Below, in pieces: positions 17,054 to 23,081 of a stretch of 38,726 nt of DNA. Position 1 is the first letter of the stretch. Each line of letters starts with the position of its first letter. The stretch lies in the IMG/VR virus record IMGVR_UViG_3300045993_000264, positions 1 through 38,726 of that record; one strand, 5' to 3'. Made by a program: the position numbers and the translations under genes. Under the pieces are notes generated by a model, which made no database searches, had not been told where the DNA came from, and saw only the letters and a program-made list of their open reading frames with translations. Origin of the DNA: a virus.

Positions 17054-17116
17054 ATGGAAGCAGTCATCATATCAATGCTGTTGCTCTTTGCTATTTATAA
17101 GGTAGCAACAGCGTAA
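17054..17116 (+). CDS. Tiny hydrophobic peptide
   Basis: 20 residues (MEAVIISMLLLFAIYKVATA) that would form one membrane helix. GAGGTG precedes the ATG. Being so short it could be chance, but the ribosome site and clean hydrophobicity favour a real membrane micropeptide. Confidence 0.45.
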   Translation: MEAVIISMLLLFAIYKVATA

Positions 17117-17135
17117 CCAGACAAGGGAGATCGAC

Positions 17136-17261
17136 ATGAAAGTGCGTGAGTTAAACACAGGCAGGCTGATCGTATCACCTAATGCTAAGAGCTTAGACGG
17201 CAACGTTACAACGATTGTAGAGGGTAAGGTTTACGTAGCAAGCGACTATTACTACAGCTAA
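17136..17261 (+). CDS. Small beta-strand protein
   Basis: 41 residues with GGGAG ahead of the ATG and a strong terminator right behind the stop. The pattern KVRELNTGRLIVSPNAKSLDGNVTTIVEG alternates polar and hydrophobic residues and should be mostly beta. No family recognised. It is the last gene before the terminator at 17269. Confidence 0.6.
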   Translation: MKVRELNTGRLIVSPNAKSLDGNVTTIVEGKVYVASDYYYS

Positions 17262-17268
17262 GCAGCAC

Positions 17269-17311
17269 AAAGAAGCGACGACCTGTAGCGGGTTGTTGCT
17301 TCTTTCTTTTT
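17269..17311 (+). terminator. Strong Rho-independent terminator
   Basis: AAAGAAGCGACGACC pairs with GGTTGTTGCTTCTTT (15 pairs, two G-U) around a short loop, followed by a T-rich tail. It separates the 16.6-17.3 kb genes from the DUF932 unit. Confidence 0.88.
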
Positions 17312-17363
17312 CAACACCGTAGCTTCTTTTGTAATTATTGATACATCAAATCCTAACGTCTCT

Positions 17364-17430
17364 TTTCAATTCCAGTTTTCAACTTCTTTTCATTTTTAAA
17401 CAATACGCTTGAACTAAAATTGAATATGTA
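17364..17430 (+). promoter_or_regulatory. Half-sites of the putative repressor operator
   Basis: Two TTCAA (17365, 17378) and two TTGAA (17409, 17420) units lie in 60 bases. The last is part of AATTGAATATG, the same 11-mer found at 19635 and, reversed, at the repressor start. TATAAT follows at about 17439, but the spacing to TTGAAT is only 14, so a promoter is uncertain. Confidence 0.4.
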
Positions 17431-17468
17431 GTACACACTTATAATTAAAACTATAGGAGCGTTATTGC

Positions 17469-17621
17469 ATGATATGGGCAAAACATCTTCCAAGCGATAA
17501 GCGGGAAATCAATCGAAGACCTTTCAGATTCATAGCGGATTCAAGCGGTAGAGAAGTACCAGTTATACACAGCAAGTTTGGTGGCAAGAACCATAAAGCC
17601 TACGTAAATAGACAGCAATAA
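17469..17621 (+). CDS. Small basic protein
   Basis: 50 residues with AGGAG about eight bases ahead. It begins MIWAKHLPSDKREINRRPFRF and is basic throughout, with no membrane segment. It is probably co-transcribed with the DUF932 gene 16 bases downstream. A small DNA-binding or regulatory protein is possible; the family is not recognised. Confidence 0.55.
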   Translation: MIWAKHLPSDKREINRRPFRFIADSSGREVPVIHSKFGGKNHKAYVNRQQ

Positions 17622-17637
17622 AACCAAAGGAGAATAT

Positions 17638-18567
17638 ATGAGACTTTCTAGGACAGCAACAAGCATTACCAAGGAAGCAATCACGATTGATGCGTTTAAA
17701 GAGAAAGCTTTCTTTCAGGTGTATGAAACACCTAACGCTTATTTAGATCAATTCGGTACGTGGCAGAAATCACCGGATAAGAAATCGTTGATACATAGTG
17801 ATGGTAGTTACATCTCTACTGTAGGTTCTAACTATAGCATTGTAGATAATCAGCACTATTTTGAGTCAGTCATTAATGCACTCGATGATGGTGGCATTCA
17901 TTACGTTCCAAAAAATGTCTATGTTGATGCTGGTGGTAAGCGCACTACTATGGTTGTTACCCTTCCTCAGTTTAATCTATTCCCGCACACAAGCGAAGCA
18001 CAAGACTTTGAGCTACGTATTCGCAACTCTTTTGATACCACACTAGCAGCAGATACCATACTTGGCTTCTTGCGTCTTATTTGCACGAATGGCATGACTG
18101 CTTTTGATAAGTCATTTGAGTATCGGATGATCCATAAGGGCAACATCACAAGCAAAGCAGAAGGAGCTATTGAGCTTTATAAGCAGTTTAATGGTGTTTG
18201 GACAAGCACTAAGGAAAAGATCGAAGTAATGGCAGATAGCTTTGGCAATAAGAAGGCAGTCGCTAAGTACATTGGTGATGGTGAAGTGTCTCTTAACTCT
18301 ATGTTCAAAGGTGAACGGTGGGCAAAGAGGCTACAAGAAGAATGGCAGTCGCAGAATGAGACAACTAATCTCTGGGACATTTACAACATGATGACACACA
18401 TCATAAGCCACAATTACGGTTCTAACTATTCTAGCAAAATCAACAAAATGGAGGAGTTGAATCGTGAAGTAAAGAAATGGGACAGCATCTTTGAAGTTAC
18501 TCGTAACGTACCTACCTATGTTGATACCTATCATCAAGAAAAGGAGCTTATGTATGTTAATTATTAA
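17638..18567 (+). CDS. DUF932-type phage/plasmid-like protein
   Basis: 309 residues with AAAGGAG before the ATG. The layout matches the DUF932 (TIGR03299-type) family: an N-terminal GTWQKSPDKKSLIHSDGSYISTVGSNYSIVDN block, then RTTMVVTLPQF, LRIRNSFD, LRLICTNGM and an end with FEVTRNVPTY. These proteins are common in phages and plasmids, and their function is unknown. It sits behind a region of repressor-type half-sites, so it may be repressed in lysogeny. It overlaps the next small gene. Confidence 0.75.
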   Translation: MRLSRTATSITKEAITIDAFKEKAFFQVYETPNAYLDQFGTWQKSPDKKSLIHSDGSYISTVGSNYSIVDNQHYFESVINALDDGGIHYVPKNVYVDAGGKRTTMVVTLPQFNLFPHTSEAQDFELRIRNSFDTTLAADTILGFLRLICTNGMTAFDKSFEYRMIHKGNITSKAEGAIELYKQFNGVWTSTKEKIEVMADSFGNKKAVAKYIGDGEVSLNSMFKGERWAKRLQEEWQSQNETTNLWDIYNMMTHIISHNYGSNYSSKINKMEELNREVKKWDSIFEVTRNVPTYVDTYHQEKELMYVNY

Positions 18568-18685
18568 CAAAGTAGAGAATGGATTTATTGTGAATGACAC
18601 AGTTACTTCAAAAATGTGGGTAGCAAAAGGTTACTACGATGTAACAGACGTTGTACGAGAAGTATTTAAAGAAGATGAAGATTAA
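18554..18685 (+). CDS. Small acidic protein
   Basis: 43 residues, start chosen at 18554 because AAGGAG lies seven bases ahead. It overlaps the end of the DUF932 gene in another frame, so the two are coupled. The C-terminus is acidic (REVFKEDED). A terminator follows immediately. No family recognised. Confidence 0.55.
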   Translation: MLIINKVENGFIVNDTVTSKMWVAKGYYDVTDVVREVFKEDED

Positions 18686-18696
18686 TAAGGCAAACC

Positions 18697-18726
18697 AAGA
18701 AGGCGAGGGGCAACTCTCGTCTTTTT
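18697..18726 (+). terminator. Terminator after DUF932 pair
   Basis: GGCGAG pairs with CTCGTC (one G-U) over an eight-base loop, flanked by A and T runs and followed by TTTTTC. Confidence 0.7.
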
Positions 18727-18789
18727 CATTTGTTTTATTAACGCAGCGAGGTGCTACCGAGCAACACCAAATCAAAGGAGGTAAACAAA

Positions 18790-19032
18790 ATGATTAAGCA
18801 AACAACGGGGCCTTGGCATATTGGCAAAGACTTACGCATTATAGGCGCAGATAACGAAAGAATTGCAAGAATTGATAACAATATAAATGTAGATGGGTTA
18901 ACTAATGCCCGTCTAATCGCTGCTGCACCAGATATGTTAGAAGCACTGGAAAATCTTATTATGTTTCCGCTTGGTAACTTCCAAGTAGAAGCGGCACGAA
19001 AAGCTATATCAAAGGCAAAGGGGGAAATATGA
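18790..19032 (+). CDS. Conserved small phage protein (GPWHI...NARLIAAAPDMLEAL family)
   Basis: 80 residues, with AGGAGG ahead of the ATG. The pattern GPWHIGKDLRIIGADNERIARI, then NARLIAAAPDMLEALENL and AARKAISKAKG, is a widespread small family in phages and prophages. Its function is unknown. It overlaps the next gene by four bases. Confidence 0.8.
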   Translation: MIKQTTGPWHIGKDLRIIGADNERIARIDNNINVDGLTNARLIAAAPDMLEALENLIMFPLGNFQVEAARKAISKAKGEI

Positions 19033-19220
19033 GAGGTTTTAGAGGTTATGACGACTGGATATTTGGTCTAGGTGAAAATCAATTTGATAAAAGTGAAGAG
19101 TGCATAGATGAGCTTAATTGTGAATGTGATGATTGCACTTGTTCACGTAACCTAGCGGATTTAGAAGAATATGGAGATTATCTGTATGAGCAAGAGAAAG
19201 ACAAACGCTTAGGATTATAA
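19029..19220 (+). CDS. Small acidic Cys-containing protein
   Basis: 63 residues, coupled by ATGA overlap to the previous gene. It has CECDDCTC in the middle (a possible metal-binding knot) and is otherwise acidic. No family recognised. Confidence 0.6.
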   Translation: MRGFRGYDDWIFGLGENQFDKSEECIDELNCECDDCTCSRNLADLEEYGDYLYEQEKDKRLGL

Positions 19221-19229
19221 GGAGGAGTT

Positions 19230-19331
19230 ATGTGTGAATGGTGTAAGCACGAACCGTGTGACTGTGATGAGCAATACGAACGTTATAGAGAGTTTGAATA
19301 CATTGATAGGGTAAGTAGATATGGACATTAG
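19230..19331 (+). CDS. Tiny Cys/His knuckle protein
   Basis: 33 residues starting MCEWCKHEPCDCDE, with GGAGGAG before the ATG. The CxxC and CxC arrangement suggests metal binding. It overlaps the next tiny gene. Confidence 0.6.
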   Translation: MCEWCKHEPCDCDEQYERYREFEYIDRVSRYGH

Positions 19332-19398
19332 CACGACGGTAGGTTTCTGGTTAGTAGGAAGTTTTATGATGATCTGGATATTTAGTCTATACCGATAA
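19321..19398 (+). CDS. Tiny membrane peptide
   Basis: 25 residues, nearly all one hydrophobic helix (GFWLVGSFMMIWIF) ending in YR. It overlaps the previous gene by 11 bases and has no strong ribosome site, so it depends on coupling. Moderate confidence. Confidence 0.4.
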   Translation: MDISTTVGFWLVGSFMMIWIFSLYR

Positions 19399-19417
19399 CA
19401 ACACAGGAGGTAACACA

Positions 19418-19582
19418 ATGGGTAACTATATGTGCAGTCGGTGTGGATCAGCAGAGTTTGCTATTGATTCTCACTACAACCCAAAGAAGCTTGAAGAGCA
19501 GCTTGATGTATTTTGTAGGAACTGTAATAGCCATCAAGGGTTATTACAGCAAGCAATAAGGATATTAAAACTGGCAGCATAA
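19418..19582 (+). CDS. Small zinc-ribbon protein
   Basis: 54 residues with AGGAGG ahead of the ATG. Two CxxC knuckles (CSRCGS and CRNCNS) are about 26 residues apart, followed by a short helix. It should fold as a zinc ribbon and may bind nucleic acid or protein. It is one of at least six such small genes in this genome. Confidence 0.7.
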   Translation: MGNYMCSRCGSAEFAIDSHYNPKKLEEQLDVFCRNCNSHQGLLQQAIRILKLAA

Positions 19583-19634
19583 GCGTAAATAGCTGTCAGA
19601 CGCAGTGAGAGGCTGTTTAAGGCGTTTTTATTAC

Positions 19635-19660
19635 AATTGAATATGTGACTATGGGTTCAA
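19635..19660 (+). promoter_or_regulatory. Putative operator site
   Basis: AATTGAATATGTG followed by GGGTTCAA: TTGAA and TTCAA half-sites 14 bases apart. The 11-mer AATTGAATATG is shared with 17418 and 23439-23449. It lies in a 106-base gap before the zinc-ribbon gene at 19689. Confidence 0.4.
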
Positions 19661-19688
19661 CAATAAAACGGCTTTAAAAGGGCTTATA

Positions 19689-19877
19689 ATGGATTGTCCA
19701 AAGTGCAAAACTCAAAATGCCATATTCGGTTCATACGATTACTTGGATTCAAGGAACAAATGTTGGAGTTGTGGGTTATCACATGTACCGGGAAGTGAGT
19801 ACGCATCACTAGAACGACAGATAACTGGTAAGTGGAATCCTTTAGGCGGTGCGAATGAAGAAGCAGACTGCGCTTAG
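19689..19877 (+). CDS. Small zinc-ribbon protein
   Basis: 62 residues: MDCPKCKTQNAIFG, then CWSCGLSH, giving two CxxC knuckles about 24 residues apart, with a polar helical C-terminus (SLERQITGKW). No membrane segment. It overlaps the next gene by 23 bases. The family is the generic phage zinc ribbon. Confidence 0.65.
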   Translation: MDCPKCKTQNAIFGSYDYLDSRNKCWSCGLSHVPGSEYASLERQITGKWNPLGGANEEADCA

Positions 19878-20043
19878 AATATTAAAGGATTGCCTTACCG
19901 AAAAAGATCTACCAAAAGTCAAGCAACAAGCTGATTGGGTACTATGTGAAACACTGCTTAACAGAGGAGAGCACCACATAGTTACAGCGTGGATAGAAGT
20001 AATGGATAGGTTGCAACATTTAAGAGAGGAAGGGATGACATGA
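19855..20043 (+). CDS. Small helical protein
   Basis: 62 residues from ATG 19855 (an in-frame GTG lies two codons earlier). Helical and basic at the start, with two Leu/Trp helices. It overlaps the zinc-ribbon gene in front and shares ATGA with the gene behind. No family recognised. Confidence 0.55.
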   Translation: MKKQTALRILKDCLTEKDLPKVKQQADWVLCETLLNRGEHHIVTAWIEVMDRLQHLREEGMT

Positions 20044-20273
20044 ATAAAGATATGTTTGATGCTTTAGTACAGTGGCAGCAGGACTTAACAAGTGAACGAG
20101 CAGTTAGCATTGATATAGGTAAAGCAGGAGATCGTGATGCTATAAAAATATGGTGCTACGACATGAAAGCATCCACAGGTAAGTTTGTTAATAGCCCTAG
20201 TGACCTAGAAGGTCTTGATTTTGTTGCACTAAGGCGTGCTCAACTTGAAGAGCAATTGGCGATGCTAAACTAA
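20040..20273 (+). CDS. Small hypothetical protein
   Basis: 77 residues, ATGA-coupled to the preceding gene. It contains AVSIDIGKAGDRDAIKIWCYDM, beta-alpha-like, and a helical end (ALRRAQLEEQLAML). No recognised family. It is the last gene before the long non-coding stretch. Confidence 0.6.
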   Translation: MNKDMFDALVQWQQDLTSERAVSIDIGKAGDRDAIKIWCYDMKASTGKFVNSPSDLEGLDFVALRRAQLEEQLAMLN

Positions 20274-20345
20274 TTATGTATTTCAATAACTTTTGTTATC
20301 GATTTTTATAACAAGCTATATCAAATTTGATACAGAAAACAGATG

Positions 20346-20374
20346 TTGACAATTCAAAGTTGAATGTGTAAATT
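20346..20374 (+). promoter_or_regulatory. Rightward promoter with embedded palindromic operator
   Basis: TTGACA and TAAATT are 17 bases apart. The spacer contains the perfect palindrome ATTCAA-AG-TTGAAT (20352-20365), the same arrangement as the early promoter at 23468. A second pair TTCAA...TTGAA follows at 20373-20387. It drives the structured RNA region. Confidence 0.7.
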
Positions 20375-20380
20375 CAAGAA

Positions 20381-20503
20381 AGTTGAAACGAGGACGAATA
20401 GATATGTAACTGGTAGCAGCCAGACAATAGACCTTCCACCCTGATTGCAAAGCAAGATGGGATAAAAAGGAAACCTACTAGCTGCTACTAGTGGGTTTTT
20501 TTG
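20381..20503 (+). ncRNA. Structured leader RNA with competing helix and terminator
   Basis: No reading frame of note. CTGGTAGCAGC (20410-20420) can pair with GCTGCTACTAG (20481-20491) over 11 pairs. The latter overlaps the terminator stem CCTACTAG/CTAGTGGG (20474-20495), which is followed by seven T. A stacked hairpin lies between (CCC/GGG, a three-by-three UGA/GAU internal loop, then TTGC/GCAA with an AAA loop). The long helix and the terminator are mutually exclusive, as in riboswitches and attenuators. No known riboswitch class is recognised. It could also be a free small RNA. Confidence 0.6.
20474..20503 (+). terminator. Terminator of the leader RNA
   Basis: CCTACTAG-CTGCTA-CTAGTGGG (eight pairs, one G-U) followed by TTTTTTT. 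Confidence 0.8.
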
Positions 20504-20510
20504 TTTTAAA

Positions 20511-20865
20511 GTCTATGTAGTGCGGGGATAACCAGCGGGAACCATAGGCAGTAAGGCACTACCGGCTCCAAGGTGCAGCGCAAGCAAGAGGGAGATGCGT
20601 GGATAGGGCGATCACAGTGGTCGAATGCTCCCAACAACCTAACCAATAACTGTTGATGGTTAGGCCTTTACCAATCATACGAATACTCAGAGAGCTAAAG
20701 AAGACATCAAACTTCATAGCTTACGGTAAAGGGACTTAGGCATTCCAAGTATACGTCATTGTACGTGTGCTATAGGGATGCCTTTACCTAAAACACATCA
20801 CCAAAGCCTAGAGAGCTAAGAAAAGCAAAAGAAAGCTATAGCGAGCTATATAGAAAGGAACAATT
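20511..20865 (+). ncRNA. Second structured non-coding RNA region
   Basis: About 355 bases without a plausible gene but dense in stems: GTCTAT (20511-20516) with ATAGGC (20544-20549); GTAGTGC (20517-20523) with GCACTAC (20556-20562), crossing the first; GGGAG/CTCCC (20590/20628); CCTAACCA/TGGTTAGG (20638-20664); GAGCTA...TAGCTT with inner GAAG/CTTC (20692-20722); and a long arm 20725-20788. CCTTTACC occurs twice (20665, 20781) and GGTAAAGG once between them (20725), allowing alternative pairing. It may be a long 5' leader of the zinc-ribbon genes or a replication origin. Confidence 0.5.
20725..20788 (+). other. Long hairpin arm in the non-coding region
   Basis: GGTAAA/TTTACC, then after an eight-base bulge GGCATTCC/GGGATGCC, then AGTATACGT/ACGTGTGCT, closed by CATTGT: about 23 pairs including three G-U. 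The wobble pairs and bulge suggest an RNA rather than a DNA palindrome. Confidence 0.65.
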
Positions 20866-20964
20866 ATGTGCAGTTCATGGTGCTCAAAGTGTGGTGGAAC
20901 AGTACATATCAAAAACAAAAGAAACTATTGCGATAAATGTGGATACCAAGAAGGGAGTCGATAA
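20866..20964 (+). CDS. Tiny zinc-ribbon protein
   Basis: 32 residues: CSSWCSKCGG and CDKCGYQEG, two CxxC knuckles. AAAGGA precedes the ATG. The stop and next start share bases (TAATG). Nearly the minimal size for a zinc ribbon. Confidence 0.6.
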   Translation: MCSSWCSKCGGTVHIKNKRNYCDKCGYQEGSR

Positions 20965-21074
20965 TGTGCGCTAAAGGTGTCGGTGGGCCCATATGTCTTA
21001 GGTGTCGGAATGAGTGTGACATAAAAGGTGTAGATAACAAAGTGATATGCCCTAAATGTGGGTGGACACGATGA
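20964..21074 (+). CDS. Tiny zinc-ribbon protein
   Basis: 36 residues: CLRCRNEC and CPKCGWTR knuckles. It overlaps both the previous and the following gene by one to four bases and looks like a divergent relative of its neighbour at 20866. Confidence 0.6.
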   Translation: MCAKGVGGPICLRCRNECDIKGVDNKVICPKCGWTR

Positions 21075-21217
21075 TAGATAAAAAACATAGAAAATCTAAA
21101 AATGTAAGCAAAAACAGTAAGAAAGTAATACAAGGAATGCTTAAAGTTAATGAGAAGCAGACTGATATAAAACATAAATTGATGCAAAAGTTTTTACAAA
21201 AGATTGGAGTAGAATAG
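21071..21217 (+). CDS. Small highly basic protein
   Basis: 48 residues, nearly one third Lys (MIDKKHRKSKNVSKNSKKV), helical at the end. ATGA-coupled to the zinc ribbon. A nucleic-acid-binding peptide is plausible. Confidence 0.5.
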   Translation: MIDKKHRKSKNVSKNSKKVIQGMLKVNEKQTDIKHKLMQKFLQKIGVE

Positions 21218-21218
21218 C

Positions 21219-21461
21219 GTGCCTAGCATCGACATAACTTTCTGCCAAAGAGAAAATAACCAGTGCAAGAAAAGACTCAAGTGCTTCAGATATACTTATG
21301 TACCTAAACCGGAGGACTTAACGTGGTATGGGGATTACTGGAATAACTTTGGAAAAGAATGTAAAGAGTTTATTGAAGATAAAAACCATACGAGACAAGA
21401 AGTATATGGAATGGATCAAGACGCTACCGTGCATAATATGCCAAAGGAATACTCCTTCTGA
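21219..21461 (+). CDS. Small Cys-rich phage protein
   Basis: 80 residues from GTG. The pattern CKKRLKCFRYTYVPKPEDLTWYGDYWNNFGKECKEFI matches a small family seen beside HNH genes in phages (Cys pair, FRY, aromatic, KxCKxF). The C-terminal part overlaps the HNH gene in another frame by up to 134 bases. The function is unknown. Confidence 0.6.
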   Translation: MPSIDITFCQRENNQCKKRLKCFRYTYVPKPEDLTWYGDYWNNFGKECKEFIEDKNHTRQEVYGMDQDATVHNMPKEYSF

Positions 21462-21648
21462 TCCTCACCATACTAAAACAGGCGGCAAAGGTATCAAAGC
21501 GTGTGACTATACCTGCGTGCCTTTGTGCCACAAACACCACGTAGAAATACACACTGTTGGTACAAGAACGTTTCAGCGGATATATGATGTTGATTTTGAT
21601 ACAGTTTGCGAAAGATTGGTAGGTATCTACAAAAATGAGCCAATTTGA
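21328..21648 (+). CDS. HNH-type nuclease-like protein
   Basis: 106 residues as given; an inner ATG at 21406 is an alternative that reduces the overlap with the preceding gene. The core WIKTLPCIICQRNTPSDPHHTK...VPLCHKHHVEIH has CxxC, HH and CxxHH metal and catalytic positions, as in DUF968/HNH phage proteins that act on DNA structures or recombination. A GGAGG lies 12 bases before 21328. It is the last rightward gene before attP and ends before a terminator. Confidence 0.75.
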   Translation: MGITGITLEKNVKSLLKIKTIRDKKYMEWIKTLPCIICQRNTPSDPHHTKTGGKGIKACDYTCVPLCHKHHVEIHTVGTRTFQRIYDVDFDTVCERLVGIYKNEPI

Positions 21649-21666
21649 GCCATAATAGACAAGAAA

Positions 21667-21703
21667 AAAGGGGTTACGTTTATGGCGTAATCCCTTTAGT
21701 TTA
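21667..21703. terminator. Bidirectional terminator between HNH gene and attP
   Basis: AAAGGGGTTACG pairs with CGTAATCCCTTT (12 pairs, one G-U). On the minus strand it is followed by TTTTTTC, so it should also end the leftward integrase operon. Confidence 0.8.
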
Positions 21704-21704
21704 T

Positions 21705-21750
21705 TGGCGCGCCCGACAGGATTCGAACCTGTGGCCGATGCCTTAGAAGG
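21705..21750 (-). other. attP: attP core: 3' half of tRNA-Arg(UCU)
   Basis: Read on the minus strand: CCTTCTAAGG (anticodon loop with UCU), variable CGGCC, T-arm ACAGG-TTCGAAT-CCTGT, acceptor CGGGCGC, discriminator G, CCA. The sequence upstream of the anticodon loop does not continue as a tRNA, so this is the identity block by which integration restores the host gene. The terminator lies just beyond. The partner attB should be a host tRNA-Arg(UCU). Confidence 0.85.
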
Positions 21751-21786
21751 TATTAGTGCTGATTTCAAGTAATTGAAGTTGATGGA

Positions 21787-21972
21787 CTATTCGACATTAT
21801 TTTTGGTGCACGAGCTATCAACCGTTACAGACAAAATTGATCGTTGTGGTGCTTGTGAAGGATCGTAAAGAGAGTTAGGTCGGTTAAGCCAATCAATATT
21901 AGCGATAATACGATCACTCTCTTCTATAGCTTCTTCGACGTAAGACTTATCTTGTTTACGCTGCTTCATCAT
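21787..21972 (-). CDS. Small protein downstream of integrase
   Basis: 61 residues, start overlapping the end of the integrase gene by 17 bases. Acidic/helical (YVEEAIEESDRIIANIDWLN) with a polar tail. It lies between integrase and attP, a place where some phages keep excisionase, but it lacks a visible winged-helix or AlpA-type motif, so Xis is not claimed. Confidence 0.5.
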   Translation of the reverse strand: MMKQRKQDKSYVEEAIEESDRIIANIDWLNRPNSLYDPSQAPQRSILSVTVDSSCTKNNVE

Positions 21973-23080
21973 TTACCTCCGGTTTACTTTGCGCCTCTGG
22001 TTTAACTCTCGACAATCTCATTATCTCTTTTGTCAAGAAAGTAGGTATCAACTTAGTATACATTTCTGTTGTCTTGGAAGAACTATGACCCATAAGTAAT
22101 TGCACGCTTCTTAGATTAGCTCCTTGCATTAACATGTGCGTACCAAAGCAATGACGAAGTACATGGTGAGTAACGTGTGAGCTAATACCAGCTTTCTTAC
22201 AAAGGGTAGTCAATGACTTTTTAAGAGAAGTATAAGGTTTCTTGGTCTTAGGATTAGCGAAGAGCAGTCGTTGTGGATTCTTTAAAGATAATTTCATTCT
22301 AGGTTCTAGTAATTCCCTTAATTCGGGCGTGATAGGCACGATTCGATGCTTCTCGCCTTTACCAACAACTATCAGAAATCCATTGTAAAGGTCTACTTGC
22401 TCATACGTTATACCCCTAGCATCACCAATACGCAAACCACCAAAATACATAAGCTTGATAAGCGCACCCCTGTTATCGTCCGGCAGCAACTTTATAACCT
22501 CATCTATTTGGGTAGACGTGGGTAAAGTTTTGGGAGGTGGTTGCGTTTTGTTACTTGGAAATCGTTCAATCTTAAAACCAATATCGTTACAAAACCCTTC
22601 ATCTTTGCTGTATTTTATCATTACACTTAAATAGTTCAAGAGCTTATTAACGGTTGCAGGCTTAACCTTACGTGAAGCGTTACATTCTACGGTTCGGGTT
22701 ATCATGTGGGTTTTGAACTGAGTAATAAGCTGTTGTGTTATTTGGGAGAAATGTTTCGATCCAAAGAACGGCAACAAATCATGCTCCCACACTGTTTCAA
22801 AGTGATTGGTTGTGCTTGCACTAACCCGCAGCCTGTAGTTAGCTAAAAAATCAACGTACACATCACAGAGTCTTGGGTCTGCATGGATAGGCTTGATCTT
22901 TTTTGTTTGGCGGATTCGTCCCTGTTCATAGAGTTTCGCCTCTTCGTAGGAACATGGCCCTAGGATGATACGTTCTTTACGATTCTCACGCTTGCCTGTC
23001 TTAGGATTGATACCTCTACCATAAGGATAGTGCACGACGACATAGCAATTCTTTATGTCTGGATGGGGTGTTACGGACAT
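21956..23080 (-). CDS. int: Tyrosine recombinase integrase
   Basis: 374 residues. Catalytic set visible: Arg in GGLRIGDARG (about 217), Lys in GKGEKHR (about 241-244), HVLRH (His 306, Arg 309), GH (His 332) and the nucleophile Tyr 341 (KTTEMYTKL). The N-terminal DNA-binding and SAM-like domains (about 70-175) are complete. It joins attP to the host tRNA-Arg gene and, with a directionality factor, excises it. It lies one base after the repressor stop, so both are made from the lysogenic leftward transcript. Confidence 0.92.
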   Translation of the reverse strand: MSVTPHPDIKNCYVVVHYPYGRGINPKTGKRENRKERIILGPCSYEEAKLYEQGRIRQTKKIKPIHADPRLCDVYVDFLANYRLRVSASTTNHFETVWEHDLLPFFGSKHFSQITQQLITQFKTHMITRTVECNASRKVKPATVNKLLNYLSVMIKYSKDEGFCNDIGFKIERFPSNKTQPPPKTLPTSTQIDEVIKLLPDDNRGALIKLMYFGGLRIGDARGITYEQVDLYNGFLIVVGKGEKHRIVPITPELRELLEPRMKLSLKNPQRLLFANPKTKKPYTSLKKSLTTLCKKAGISSHVTHHVLRHCFGTHMLMQGANLRSVQLLMGHSSSKTTEMYTKLIPTFLTKEIMRLSRVKPEAQSKPEVNDEAA

Positions 23081-23081
23081 G

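Noticed and set aside
20511-20865. Group I or group II intron
   Set aside because: No domain V-type hairpin, no P7-like core recognisable, and no interrupted gene on either side.
21705-21750. A complete tRNA gene
   Set aside because: Only the 3' half is present; the sequence upstream of the anticodon loop has no D-arm or 5' acceptor strand.
21787-21972. Excisionase
   Set aside because: Position fits, but no winged-helix or MerR/AlpA-like pattern is visible, so the call would rest on position only.
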